Assembly: GCA_947253885.1 (NCBI GenBank)
Contig: CAMYAO010000010.1
Span: 1-64,000, forward strand
Direction of reading: 5' to 3'
Source: an uncultured Clostridium sp.
Lineage (GTDB): Bacteria > Bacillota > Clostridia > Lachnospirales > Lachnospiraceae
DNA length: 64,000 bases
Of the stretch, positions 43,825 through 52,824 are shown in pieces. The translations under genes and the position numbers were made by a program. How positions within the stretch are numbered: the stretch's first letter is position 1; every line of letters begins with the position of its first letter. The notes under the pieces are model-generated. The model was not told the DNA's origin. It was given only the letters and a program-made list of their open reading frames with translations, and made no database searches.

Positions 43825-45444
43825 ATGGATAATAAAACACAAAAAATAATTGGGGAAGGTATTTACGAATTAACTGATTCTGCAAAAGCAGAATGTGAAT
43901 CATCAAAATATTACAACGAAGATCTGGCACCGTCATCAAAAAAGGAACGTACATGGAATACGAAAAACTATTTTAACTTATGGATCGGTATGGTTATCTG
44001 TGTTTCCTGTATTTCCATTTCGTCAACAATGGTAGCATTGGGGATGTCACCATTGATGGCTTTGATCAGTGTAATTTTAGGAAATGTGATTGTCTGTATT
44101 CCGATTCAGTTGAATGCAACGATTGGTACCAAATACGGTGTTACATTTCCAGTGTTTACCAGATTGACATTCGGTAAGAAAGGATCTCACGTTCCTACCT
44201 TATCGAGATCAATTATCGCATGCGGTTGGACTTCTATTAACTGTTGGATCGGTGGCGGAGCGGTAGCTGCTTTGCTCGGTTGCTTTATTCCGAAAATGGG
44301 AGATCCGAATTACACCGTGGCAATGCCGGGAAATTCAGCAACAAATGTAGGACAGATTGTCGGTTTCTTTATCTTTATTTTCCTTACATTCCTGGTTGCC
44401 TACAACGGAATGGAAAAGATCAAGATTGTACAGGATATCGGCGGTCCGGTTCTGATCATCGCAATGATCGCATTGTTTATCTATTCAATTGTACTGCTGC
44501 ATAAGACAGGTCACAATATGATGGATATTTTCAAGGTTGGAAATGACACGAAGTTGATGGGAATGCATGGTGGACTGATGTTTGTTTTCGGAGCAGGACT
44601 TACCAGTAATATTGCATTCTGGGGAACAATGGCATTAAATATTCCGGATTTAGCAAGAACTTCAAAAGATCAAAAATCACAAAGAAGAGGTATGTTAATG
44701 GGAATGCCGATTCCTATGGCATTCTGTGCATTCGTTGGAATTGTATTTGCACAGGCGACAAAGTATTCGACAGGAGTTGCAAGTTATGATCCGACTTCCG
44801 TATTTTACTTTATTGACAACAAATTAGTAGTAGGAATCGCAGCACTTGCTGTTATCATCGGAACACTTACAACTGTAGTAGCTGCAAACATTGTTTCACC
44901 TGCAAACGGATTTGCAAACATTAAACCGAACAAGCTCACTTATAAACATGGTGTAATCATTACAATTATTATTGCAATTGTAGTATTCCAGCCATGGTGG
45001 GTATACGGTACAGCAGCAGGGTTTGTATTCGGTTTCTTAAACAACTACGGAACCATCATCGCACCGATCGCGGCAATTCTTATCGCAGATTATTATTACT
45101 GTAAAAAAGGAAGAATTGATATTAAGGGTCTGTATGATGAGAGTGCAAAATACACCTATACAAAGGGTTGGAACGTAGCGGCATATATTGCATGGATCGT
45201 GGCATTTATCCTTCCGTTATCCGGAAATACGATATTGGCATACAAAGCAGGATCCGATGCCGTTCCAAATGCGATTCAGTATATTGCGGCAAACGGATAC
45301 ATTATTTCCTTTGCGATTGCATTCATAGTTTATGTGCTGTTGATGAATACAGGTGTTGGCGGTTCAAGGGAGACTAACGGAGCTTTGACAGAAAAGGAAT
45401 ATGGCAAGATAACAGAAAAGGCAAATGTTGTTTCAGAAAATTAG
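43825..45444 (+). CDS. NCS1-family nucleobase/cation symporter
   Basis: Protein of 539 residues with about twelve helices of the LeuT fold, NCS1 branch: ISISSTMVALGMSPL in TM1, GVTFPVFTRLTFGKKGSHVP, CGWTSINCWIGGGA (substrate-contact Trp region) and the late NNYGTIIAPIAAILIADYYY. NCS1 transporters import uracil, cytosine, allantoin, hydantoins or thiamine. The operon argues for uracil/thymine. It is soluble at the N-terminus for about 50 residues. CCGGAGGA lies upstream of the ATG. Confidence 0.9.
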   Translation: MDNKTQKIIGEGIYELTDSAKAECESSKYYNEDLAPSSKKERTWNTKNYFNLWIGMVICVSCISISSTMVALGMSPLMALISVILGNVIVCIPIQLNATIGTKYGVTFPVFTRLTFGKKGSHVPTLSRSIIACGWTSINCWIGGGAVAALLGCFIPKMGDPNYTVAMPGNSATNVGQIVGFFIFIFLTFLVAYNGMEKIKIVQDIGGPVLIIAMIALFIYSIVLLHKTGHNMMDIFKVGNDTKLMGMHGGLMFVFGAGLTSNIAFWGTMALNIPDLARTSKDQKSQRRGMLMGMPIPMAFCAFVGIVFAQATKYSTGVASYDPTSVFYFIDNKLVVGIAALAVIIGTLTTVVAANIVSPANGFANIKPNKLTYKHGVIITIIIAIVVFQPWWVYGTAAGFVFGFLNNYGTIIAPIAAILIADYYYCKKGRIDIKGLYDESAKYTYTKGWNVAAYIAWIVAFILPLSGNTILAYKAGSDAVPNAIQYIAANGYIISFAIAFIVYVLLMNTGVGGSRETNGALTEKEYGKITEKANVVSEN

Positions 45445-45461
45445 CAGAGTAGGAGGTAATA

Positions 45462-46844
45462 ATGAAAAATTTTGATTTACTTATCAAAAATGGAATGGTC
45501 GTTACGGCAACAGATATGTACTTATGTGATATTGCGGTGAAAGACGGAAAAATTGCAGCAATGGCAAAGGACATTGATCCGGAGCTGGCTGCAGAGGTAA
45601 AAGATGTTTCCGGAAAGCTTGTATTGCCGGGTGCATTAGATGTACATACTCATTTACAGATGCCGTTCGGAGGAACTGTGTCTGCAGACAGTTATTTATC
45701 CGGAACCAGAGCAGCTGCCTGTGGCGGTGTTACAACTGTATTTGATTATCCGGTTCAGCACAGCGGAGAGACTATTCGAGGTTTGGTAAATTCCAAGAAG
45801 GCAATTCTTGAAACCGATGCTTGCGTAGATTATGCAATGCACTGCTGTATTACAGATTTAAACGGCGGAGAAATCATCAAAGAGATGGAAGACGCTGTTG
45901 CGGAAGGGATTACCAGTTTTAAATGCTTCTTAGTATATAAGAAAGAGAATATGATGGTAGATGACGGTACATTAGCTCGCTTATTACTTCGTGCAAAAGA
46001 ACTCGGGGCAATGATCAATGTACATGCAGAGAATCCGGATCTGATCGATATGTTTACAGAGCAGTTTCTGGCAGAAGGAAAAACAAGTGCATGGTATCAC
46101 TATATGAGTCGTCCGGAATGGGTAGAGGCGGAAGCTGATAAGCGTGCCGTTCATTGGGCTAAGAATTTAGATGCTGCAATCTACATTGTACATATGGCGG
46201 ACAAAGAAGGTCTGGAAGCTTGTATCGAAGCCAAGAAAGACGGAGCAAAGGTGTTTATTGAGACTTGCCCGCAGTATCTGGAATTTACCAGTGATGTATA
46301 TAAGAGAGAAGACGGAAGAAACTTTGTTTGCTCTCCTCCTATTAAGGGACAGGAAAGTCAGGATGCATTGTGGAAAGCAATCCGCACAAATCTGATCGAT
46401 ACGGTAGCAACCGATCATTGTCCGTTCCAGAGCTATGAAAAAGATTGGGGTAAAGACGATTTTACAAAGATTCCAAACGGTTGTGCAGGTGTGGAAAATC
46501 TGTATCCGTATATGTTGGATGCCGCAAATGCCGGAAAGATCACTTTCTCACAGGCAGTAGCATTATGTGCAACTAATCCTGCCAATATCTTCGGTTGCAA
46601 AGACAAGGGAGAACTGGCAGTCGGAAAAGATGCCGATATCGTTATTTATGATAAGGACAAGGATTTTACCATTCATTTGGAGAATATGCATTCTGATTAT
46701 GACCATACTATCTGGGAAGGCAAGGAATTGCATGGATATCCGATTGCAACTTATTTAAGAGGCAGTCTGGTTTATGACAATGGGGAATTTGTTGGAAAAC
46801 CCGGAATGGGTAAATTTGTAAAGAGAGTTTCACAGAAATACTAA
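45462..46844 (+). CDS. hydA: Dihydropyrimidinase (D-hydantoinase family)
   Basis: Protein of 460 residues, cyclic amidohydrolase with a binuclear metal centre: DVHTHLQMPFGG, the carboxylated Lys in ITSFKCFLVYK, His ligands in NVHAEN and YIVHMADKEG, and the Asp in TVATDHCPF. C-terminal GKDADIVIYDKDKDFTI is typical. It opens dihydrouracil to N-carbamoyl-beta-alanine (dihydrothymine to N-carbamoyl-3-aminoisobutyrate). GGAGGT precedes the ATG; it directly follows the permease gene. Confidence 0.92.
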   Translation: MKNFDLLIKNGMVVTATDMYLCDIAVKDGKIAAMAKDIDPELAAEVKDVSGKLVLPGALDVHTHLQMPFGGTVSADSYLSGTRAAACGGVTTVFDYPVQHSGETIRGLVNSKKAILETDACVDYAMHCCITDLNGGEIIKEMEDAVAEGITSFKCFLVYKKENMMVDDGTLARLLLRAKELGAMINVHAENPDLIDMFTEQFLAEGKTSAWYHYMSRPEWVEAEADKRAVHWAKNLDAAIYIVHMADKEGLEACIEAKKDGAKVFIETCPQYLEFTSDVYKREDGRNFVCSPPIKGQESQDALWKAIRTNLIDTVATDHCPFQSYEKDWGKDDFTKIPNGCAGVENLYPYMLDAANAGKITFSQAVALCATNPANIFGCKDKGELAVGKDADIVIYDKDKDFTIHLENMHSDYDHTIWEGKELHGYPIATYLRGSLVYDNGEFVGKPGMGKFVKRVSQKY

Positions 46845-46866
46845 TTTTTATGAAATGAGGAATGGG

Positions 46867-47628
46867 ATGGAAACAGGAATCTCAAAGGCAAAAAAAAGAC
46901 TGCACCTAGCTTTGGATATCGGAGCACAGATGCTCGCGTCAGGAGCGGAAATTGAACGGGTAGAAGATAGTCTTGAACGGATCTGCAAAGCGTTTGGAGC
47001 ACATGAGGTAGAGGCATTTGCCATTACCTATATGATTGCCGTTACCGTTTCGTCGGATCACTTCGATGATATTACGCAGATTCGTCGTGTCAAGATGAAT
47101 GAACGGAATCTATCCAAATTATCCGAATTAAATGCACTTTCCAGAGCCATCTGTGAGAATCACATGACCTTTGAGGAGGCTCAAAACAGATTTCAGGAAA
47201 TCTGTCATCACAAAGAGCATTCTCTGAAGGTGTTGATGATGATTTATGCTTTGATTTCTGCATCCTTTGCCATATTTTTTGGAGGCAGCTCAAGAGATAT
47301 GGTGGTTTCCGGATTGATCGGGGCACTGATCGCCCCGATCGATTATATCCTCATGGGAATCTCTTTTAATCGATTTGTTCGAATATGTGTGTGTTCGTTA
47401 TGTGCAGGTGCATTATCCGTATTTAGTATATTTTTACATGCGGGAAATTCGGCAGATCTGATCAGTATCGGAAATATCATGATTTTTATTCCCGGTGTGA
47501 TTTTTACAACGGGAATTACAGAAATCTTATCAAATAATATGCTTTCCGGAATGACAAGAGTGGCAGAGGCTATGTTGCTTAGTGTGGTAATAGCGACGGG
47601 ATTTGTTCTTGCTAATATTATATTGTAA
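46867..47628 (+). CDS. ThrE-type amino acid exporter, N-terminal subunit
   Basis: Protein of about 253 residues. A cytosolic part (LALDIGAQMLASGAEIERVEDSLERIC ... EAFAITYMIAVTV) is typical of the ThrE (DUF1212) family, followed by five membrane helices (from about residue 115). Two-gene ThrE systems split the transporter into a long and a short subunit, as here with the next gene. The location between dihydropyrimidinase and the carbamoyl hydrolase suggests traffic of beta-alanine or 3-aminoisobutyrate (inference). ATG at 46867 after ATGAGG is preferred over 46855. Confidence 0.82.
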   Translation: METGISKAKKRLHLALDIGAQMLASGAEIERVEDSLERICKAFGAHEVEAFAITYMIAVTVSSDHFDDITQIRRVKMNERNLSKLSELNALSRAICENHMTFEEAQNRFQEICHHKEHSLKVLMMIYALISASFAIFFGGSSRDMVVSGLIGALIAPIDYILMGISFNRFVRICVCSLCAGALSVFSIFLHAGNSADLISIGNIMIFIPGVIFTTGITEILSNNMLSGMTRVAEAMLLSVVIATGFVLANIIL

Positions 47629-47641
47629 TGGGAGAAACGAT

Positions 47642-48088
47642 ATGAATTGGACGCAATTAATCGCAAGCTTTTTCGGTTCGGTAGGCTTTGCATTACTCTT
47701 TCATTTAAAAGGAAAATCTGTTTTATGGACTTCGTTGGGAGGTTTCTTTTCCTGGTTTGTATACCTTGGAGTCGGAATCGTTCATCCGTCCTATGGATTA
47801 CAGATATTGTGTGCAGGGGTATTCCTGGGAATGTACACGGAAATTATGGCAATCTTTACCAAGATGCCGAGAACCGCATATATTGCGGTTGGAATTATAC
47901 CATTGATCCCGGGAGCGGCTCTGTACCGAATGATGTATCACTTTTTTATGAAGTCTTACAGACAGACATTGGATTACGGTGTGGAAGCACTGGTAACCTC
48001 AGTGGCGATCGGGGCAGGGTTGTTATTAGCAATGGTTGTTTGGAAATTGATTCGTCCCCTATTGGGGGCAGGCACTACGAGGAGGTAG
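47642..48088 (+). CDS. ThrE-type amino acid exporter, C-terminal subunit
   Basis: Protein of about 148 residues with four to five helices: WTQLIASFFGSVGFALLFHLKG, GVFLGMYTEIMAIFTKMPRTAYIAVGIIPLIPGAALYRMMYHF. This is the ThrE_2 (DUF3815) half of the exporter. The PLIPGAALY segment is characteristic. It starts 13 bases after the long subunit gene and ends five bases before the next gene, so co-expression is assured. Confidence 0.85.
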   Translation: MNWTQLIASFFGSVGFALLFHLKGKSVLWTSLGGFFSWFVYLGVGIVHPSYGLQILCAGVFLGMYTEIMAIFTKMPRTAYIAVGIIPLIPGAALYRMMYHFFMKSYRQTLDYGVEALVTSVAIGAGLLLAMVVWKLIRPLLGAGTTRR

Positions 48089-48093
48089 TAATA

Positions 48094-49350
48094 ATGTTTA
48101 AATGCGACGAAAAAAGAATGGAAGACAAAATCACAACTTACAGTAAGTTCGGTGATGCCGGACACGGTGGAATCACACGTTATTCCCTGTCTCCGGAAGC
48201 GTTACAGGCAAGAGCTGAGTTTGTAAGAAGAATGAAGGCAATCGGAGCTGAAATCAAATCAGATGATATGGCATGTCTTTATGCAACATTAAAAGGATCG
48301 GAGCCTGAATTACCGGGAATCATTATGGGTTCTCATTGTGATTCTGTTAAAAACGGTGGAAACTATGATGGAATCTTAGGTGTATTAAGTGCAATGGAAG
48401 TACTGGAGACAGTTGCAACTAATAACATCCCTCATAAACATAATTTAACTGCAATGATCTGGACAAATGAGGAAGGTTCTTTATATCCGCCATCAATGAT
48501 GGCTTCCGGTGTACTTTGCTATGATTATTTGCCGGAGGATATCCGTTATAAATTTGTACATAAAGATATGTTGGCTTCCAAGTCTATCTTAGATCCGACC
48601 AAGACATTCGGCATGGCACTGGAGGCTTCCGGATACAAAGGCGATAAAGAAAATCGTATCAATCCGAAAGATTACAAAGCGATGTTCGAGCTGCACATTG
48701 AGCAGGGACCTATCTTAGAAGCAGAAAATAAAGATGTAGGTGTTGTTACCTGTGTATTGGGTATGATCTGCTATCGTATCAGAACATACGGACAGGCTGA
48801 CCATGCGGGAACTACTCCGATGAAATATCGTCATGACGCGTTCTATGCATCTGCTAAAGTTCTTCAGTATTTACATGATGAACTGGATAAACTGGATCCG
48901 GAACTCGTTTACACAACCGGTGAAATTGTATTACATCCAAATGTACATACCGTTATTCCAGATTATGTAGATTTCTCTATTGATGCAAGACATGAGAAAC
49001 CGGAAGTAATTGAGCAGGTAGTAAAAGTAATTGAGAATATGCCGAAAGAAGTAGCAGGATGTAAAGTGGACTTTGAGCCTGCATGGACCAGAGATACCGT
49101 ATACTTTGACAAAGAGTTGGTCGGCTATGTACAGGAAGCGGTAGACGAACTCGGATATTCTAACCAGAAGATCAATTCCGGTGCGGGACATGATGCACAG
49201 TTCTGTGCTTATATGTTACCTACTACGATGATTTTCGTACCGTCTAAAGATGGACATTCTCACTGTGAGCCTGAGTTTACATCTGTAAAACAGTGTACAC
49301 AGGGAGCTTCTGTGCTATTAAATGCAGTACTTAAATGTGATGCAAAATAA
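48094..49350 (+). CDS. N-carbamoyl-beta-alanine amidohydrolase (M20 family)
   Basis: Protein of 418 residues of the zinc-dependent amidase/ureidopropionase branch of M20. Metal ligands: GSHCDSVKNGGNYDG, TNEEGS, LHIEQGPILE, and the dimer-interface HAGTTPMKYRHD; C-terminal SGAGHDAQF and GHSHCEPEFT. It would release beta-alanine, CO2 and ammonia from N-carbamoyl-beta-alanine (3-aminoisobutyrate from the thymine branch). ATG at 48094 follows GGAGGT; the frame is open far upstream, but that part lies inside the preceding gene. Confidence 0.9.
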   Translation: MFKCDEKRMEDKITTYSKFGDAGHGGITRYSLSPEALQARAEFVRRMKAIGAEIKSDDMACLYATLKGSEPELPGIIMGSHCDSVKNGGNYDGILGVLSAMEVLETVATNNIPHKHNLTAMIWTNEEGSLYPPSMMASGVLCYDYLPEDIRYKFVHKDMLASKSILDPTKTFGMALEASGYKGDKENRINPKDYKAMFELHIEQGPILEAENKDVGVVTCVLGMICYRIRTYGQADHAGTTPMKYRHDAFYASAKVLQYLHDELDKLDPELVYTTGEIVLHPNVHTVIPDYVDFSIDARHEKPEVIEQVVKVIENMPKEVAGCKVDFEPAWTRDTVYFDKELVGYVQEAVDELGYSNQKINSGAGHDAQFCAYMLPTTMIFVPSKDGHSHCEPEFTSVKQCTQGASVLLNAVLKCDAK

Positions 49351-49364
49351 ATAGATTAAGCTAA

Positions 49365-49391
49365 GAGCTGTGCTTTGCCATAGCACAGCTC
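49365..49391 (+). other. Intercistronic hairpin without T run
   Basis: Perfect 10-bp inverted repeat GAGCTGTGCT / AGCACAGCTC with a 7-base loop, between the amidohydrolase and CoA-transferase genes. No poly-T follows, so it is more likely an mRNA-stability or processing element than a terminator. Confidence 0.6.
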
Positions 49392-49430
49392 GCTCCTTCC
49401 GAAAATAATTACAAAGAGAGAGAAGTTACG

Positions 49431-50771
49431 ATGGATGTACAACAACTTTATAAAAGTAAATTAGTAACTGCTACAGAAGCAGTAAAGTGTGTAAAATCGG
49501 GAGACTGGATTGATTATGGCTGGTCAGCGGTAGCACCGTTTGAGTTGGATCAGGCGCTGGCAGACAGATATAAAGAGTTGTCTAATGTAAATTTCAGAGG
49601 TGGGGTAACAGTCAGAAAACCGGCAATTTTCGAGGTAGAAAATGCACAGGAGCACTTTACATGGAATTCCTGGTATGCCAGCGGAATAGACCGACGGGAA
49701 ATGTCCTCCGGTTTGGTTTATTACGCACCGATGAGATATTCGGAATTACCGAAATATTACTATGAGGGAACCTGTAAGACAGATGTTGCAATGATACAGG
49801 TGACCCCTATGGACGAACATGGATATTTTAACTTCGGTCCCAGCTGCTCTCATCTGAAAGCACTTTGTGATACAGCAAAAACGGTCATACTGGAAGTAAA
49901 TGACAATATGCCTACCTGCTATGGATTAATGGGGGAATGCATTCATATTTCAGAAGTAGATATGGTGGTAGAGGGTGCCAGTCCGGATATCGGAGAACTC
50001 TATAACCCGAAACCGACCGATATCGATAATGCGGTTGCACAATTAGTCGTAGAAGAAATTGCAGACGGAGCCTGTTTACAGCTCGGTATCGGTGCAATGG
50101 CTTGTGCTATCGGAAAAATGATTGCAGAATCCGATCTGAAGGATCTGGGTGTTCATACAGAAATGTATGTGGATTCTTTTGTGGATATTGCAGAAGCGGG
50201 AAAATTGACCGGTGCCAGAAAAAATATCAATCCTTATAAACAGGTCTATGCGTTTGCGGCAGGAACGAAACGTATGTATGACTATCTGAATAATAACCCG
50301 GCATGTCTGACCGCACCGGTAGATTATACAAATGATCTTGCAGTGATCAGTTCAATTGATAACTTTGTTTCAATCAATAATGCGGTAGATGTAGATCTGT
50401 TTGGACAGGTCAATGCGGAAACGTCCGGAATTCGTCATATAAGCGGATCGGGCGGACAGCAGGATTTTGTGCTGGGTGCCTATCGTTCCAAAGGAGGAAA
50501 GAGTTTTATTTGTTGTTCTTCCACCTTCCAATCCAAAGACGGAGAGTTGCATTCCAGAATCCGTCCGACTCTGGCATTGGGAAGTCAGGCAACGGATACC
50601 AGAACCAATACTCATTTTGTAGTAACCGAGTACGGAAAAGCAAATATAAAGGGATTGAGCAGCTGGCAACGTGCAGAAGCGTTGATCCGGATCGCACACC
50701 CGAATTTTAGAGATCGTTTAATCAAAGATGCCGAAGAAATGGGCATTTGGAGAAGAAGTAATAAGATATAA
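49431..50771 (+). CDS. Acetyl-CoA hydrolase/transferase family CoA-transferase
   Basis: Protein of 446 residues of the class I acetate/butyrate/4-hydroxybutyrate CoA-transferase family: the early ATEAVKCVKSGDWIDYGW, LQLGIGAMACAIGKMI, the catalytic Glu in LGVHTEMYVDSFVDI, and ISGSGGQQDFVLGAYRSKGG. In this cluster it could activate beta-alanine with acetyl- or propionyl-CoA, or release propionate and so return CoA. Which of the two transferases does which step is not decidable from sequence. Confidence 0.87.
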   Translation: MDVQQLYKSKLVTATEAVKCVKSGDWIDYGWSAVAPFELDQALADRYKELSNVNFRGGVTVRKPAIFEVENAQEHFTWNSWYASGIDRREMSSGLVYYAPMRYSELPKYYYEGTCKTDVAMIQVTPMDEHGYFNFGPSCSHLKALCDTAKTVILEVNDNMPTCYGLMGECIHISEVDMVVEGASPDIGELYNPKPTDIDNAVAQLVVEEIADGACLQLGIGAMACAIGKMIAESDLKDLGVHTEMYVDSFVDIAEAGKLTGARKNINPYKQVYAFAAGTKRMYDYLNNNPACLTAPVDYTNDLAVISSIDNFVSINNAVDVDLFGQVNAETSGIRHISGSGGQQDFVLGAYRSKGGKSFICCSSTFQSKDGELHSRIRPTLALGSQATDTRTNTHFVVTEYGKANIKGLSSWQRAEALIRIAHPNFRDRLIKDAEEMGIWRRSNKI

Positions 50772-50788
50772 ATAATGGAGGAACTAAT

Positions 50789-51928
50789 ATGGGGCTATAT
50801 TTTACAGAGGAACAGTTAGATGTTCAAAATCTTGTTCGTGAATTTGCAGAAAAAGCAGTGGCACCAAAGGCAGCTGAAATGGATAAGAATGAGAAAATGG
50901 ATTCCACTATTCTGAGCCAGATGGCGGAAATCGGATTAATGGGAATCGGTATTCCGGAAGAATTTGGCGGCTTGAACATGGGAATGATGGAGAAAGCAAT
51001 TACAGTAGAGGAGCTGGCCAGAAAAGATGCTGCTACAGCAGAGATTATCTCAGTTCACAATATGGCTTATACTCCAATCATTAAATACGGATCTCCCGAG
51101 ATTAAAGAAAAATATTTAACAATGGCGGCAGAGGGGAAAATTGCGGCATTTGCACTGACCGAACCAAGCGCAGGTTCTGATGCGGCTGCAATTAAAACGA
51201 AAGCCGTAAAAAAAGGTGATGAATACATTTTAAATGGAAGCAAATGCTTTATTTCCAATATGGGACCGACAGAAGGGGATTTTGTAACAGTATTGGCGAT
51301 TACAGATCCGGATGCAGGTCCTAAGGGATTTTCCGCATTTGTGGTAGATCGTGATACAAAAGGCTTTATTGTTGGAAAACGAGAGGAAAAGATGGGTATC
51401 CGAGCAGCGGATATCAGTGAATTGATTTTTGACGATTGTCATATTCCGAAAGAAAATTTGTTAGGTGAAGAAGGCAAGGGACTTAGATATTTCCTGGAAG
51501 CTCTGGATGGCGGTCGTATCGGAATGGCTGCACAGGCTCTTGGAATTGCTGAGGAGGCATTGGACTTATCGATTGAATATATGAAAGAAAGAATTCAATT
51601 CGGTAAGCCGATTGCAAAGCAGCAAGGTTTACAGTGGTATTTAGCGGATATGGCAACAAAGGTAGAAGCGGCAAGAGCATTAATTCACGAAGCGGCATCT
51701 GATTATGATAACGGTTTGAATGTATCGAAAATTGCAGCAATTGCAAAATATTATGCATCTGAAATTGCAGTACAGGTAACAGACCGTGCATTACAGATTT
51801 ATAGTGGTTATGGCTATATGCGAGACTATCCGATCGAAAGAATGTATCGTGATGCAAGAATTATTCCGATCTATGAAGGTACTTCTGAAATTCAGAAGGT
51901 AATCATTGCCCGGGAATTGTTAAAATAA
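50789..51928 (+). CDS. Acyl-CoA dehydrogenase / enoyl-CoA reductase (copy 2)
   Basis: Protein of 379 residues with canonical motifs: AFALTEPSAGSDAAA, CFISNMG, RIQFGKPIAKQQGLQWYLADM, YSGYGYMRDYPIERMYRDARI, and the catalytic Glu in YEGTSEIQ. It is closely related to short-chain (butyryl-CoA-type) dehydrogenases. A second enzyme beside copy 1 may split the work between acryloyl-CoA (from uracil) and methacryloyl-CoA (from thymine), which is inference. GGAGGA precedes the ATG. Last gene of the operon. Confidence 0.88.
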   Translation: MGLYFTEEQLDVQNLVREFAEKAVAPKAAEMDKNEKMDSTILSQMAEIGLMGIGIPEEFGGLNMGMMEKAITVEELARKDAATAEIISVHNMAYTPIIKYGSPEIKEKYLTMAAEGKIAAFALTEPSAGSDAAAIKTKAVKKGDEYILNGSKCFISNMGPTEGDFVTVLAITDPDAGPKGFSAFVVDRDTKGFIVGKREEKMGIRAADISELIFDDCHIPKENLLGEEGKGLRYFLEALDGGRIGMAAQALGIAEEALDLSIEYMKERIQFGKPIAKQQGLQWYLADMATKVEAARALIHEAASDYDNGLNVSKIAAIAKYYASEIAVQVTDRALQIYSGYGYMRDYPIERMYRDARIIPIYEGTSEIQKVIIARELLK

Positions 51929-51940
51929 AAAAGAAGTCAG

Positions 51941-51973
51941 AAACATCCTGCCAATTTGGCAGGATGTTTTATT
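51941..51973 (+). terminator. Rho-independent terminator of the pre operon
   Basis: 14-base stem AAACATCCTGCCAA / TTGGCAGGATGTTT with a one-base centre and trailing TTAT. Confidence 0.85.
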
Positions 51974-52015
51974 CTATGGTAAACTTTATGTCATAAAATA
52001 AAGGAGCGGCAGTAT

Positions 52016-52690
52016 ATGAATATCTATGTAGTGGTGGAAAAGGGGAATGAAAGTAATTGCTATGTATTGGTAGAGCAGGAGCATGCCCTGATTATTGATC
52101 CGAATGTTTTTTCCGAAATAGAGGAGATTATCGATCACCAGCAGATTACGGTGGATAAAATTCTGCTTACGCATGAGCATGTAGACCATATTTTGGGATT
52201 GGAAGTGATAAGAGAACGCTACCGGACAAAAGTGTATGCTTCACAATCCTGCAGTGACGGAATTACAGATGATAAAAAGAACATATCAAGATACTACAGT
52301 CAATGGGTTTATGCAAGACAAGGAGAGATGCCTAAGGAACCGGTAAAACCTTTTTGCTGCAGAGAAGCGGAAGTCAGGTTTTCAGATCAACTGTCATTTG
52401 AGTGGAACCGGCATACCGTTCGTATGGAGCATCTTCCGGGACATTCAGATGGAAGTACACTTATTTTTGTGGATGAAGAGTATTTGTTTTCCGGAGATTA
52501 TTTTTTAAAGCAGAAGGACGGGAGTTTTGCAAAAGATGCAAGGCGTTTAAAAGCGGCCTATGAAAAGACGGCATTTCCGCGTTTAAGAAAGATACCGATC
52601 GGAACGCATATCTATCCCGGTCATGGATGTGATTACAGACTCAGTAAAACGGATCGTGAACAGTTTGATCAAATATTTCAAAGATTATAA
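52016..52690 (+). CDS. MBL-fold metallo-hydrolase
   Basis: Protein of 224 residues. Metallo-beta-lactamase fold with the metal motif LTHEHVDHILG, later His in LPGHSDGSTLIF, Asp in FSGDYF and a C-terminal PGHGCDYR. Similar to glyoxalase II-like hydrolases. The middle insert (about 80-110) is short. Substrate unknown. GGAGCGG precedes the ATG; the gene is monocistronic as far as seen. Confidence 0.82.
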   Translation: MNIYVVVEKGNESNCYVLVEQEHALIIDPNVFSEIEEIIDHQQITVDKILLTHEHVDHILGLEVIRERYRTKVYASQSCSDGITDDKKNISRYYSQWVYARQGEMPKEPVKPFCCREAEVRFSDQLSFEWNRHTVRMEHLPGHSDGSTLIFVDEEYLFSGDYFLKQKDGSFAKDARRLKAAYEKTAFPRLRKIPIGTHIYPGHGCDYRLSKTDREQFDQIFQRL

Positions 52691-52824
52691 TATTCAATCT
52701 AAAAACAGAAATAGTTATTTTTTATGGTAAAATGATAGAAAAACCTATTTTCAATTATAGAATATTTTTTTTATAATAGAGATATATTGTACAGAAGTTT
52801 ATATCAACATAGGAGAAAAATATT

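Noticed and set aside
41322..46844. Allantoin or hydantoin degradation instead of pyrimidine degradation for the NCS1-amidohydrolase genes.
   Set aside because: PreT-PreA next to them specify reduction of uracil/thymine, and the downstream beta-alanyl-CoA chemistry fits only the pyrimidine products.
47647..48093. A much longer amidohydrolase (567 codons) starting inside the ThrE_2 gene.
   Set aside because: The extra N-terminus is the shadow of the short ThrE subunit in another frame. GGAGGT and an ATG at 48094 mark the true start.
52691..52824. SAM (S-box) or T-box leader upstream of the O-acetylhomoserine sulfhydrylase gene.
   Set aside because: No conserved S-box core, no T-box sequence and no terminator hairpin were found in this 134-base AT-rich region.
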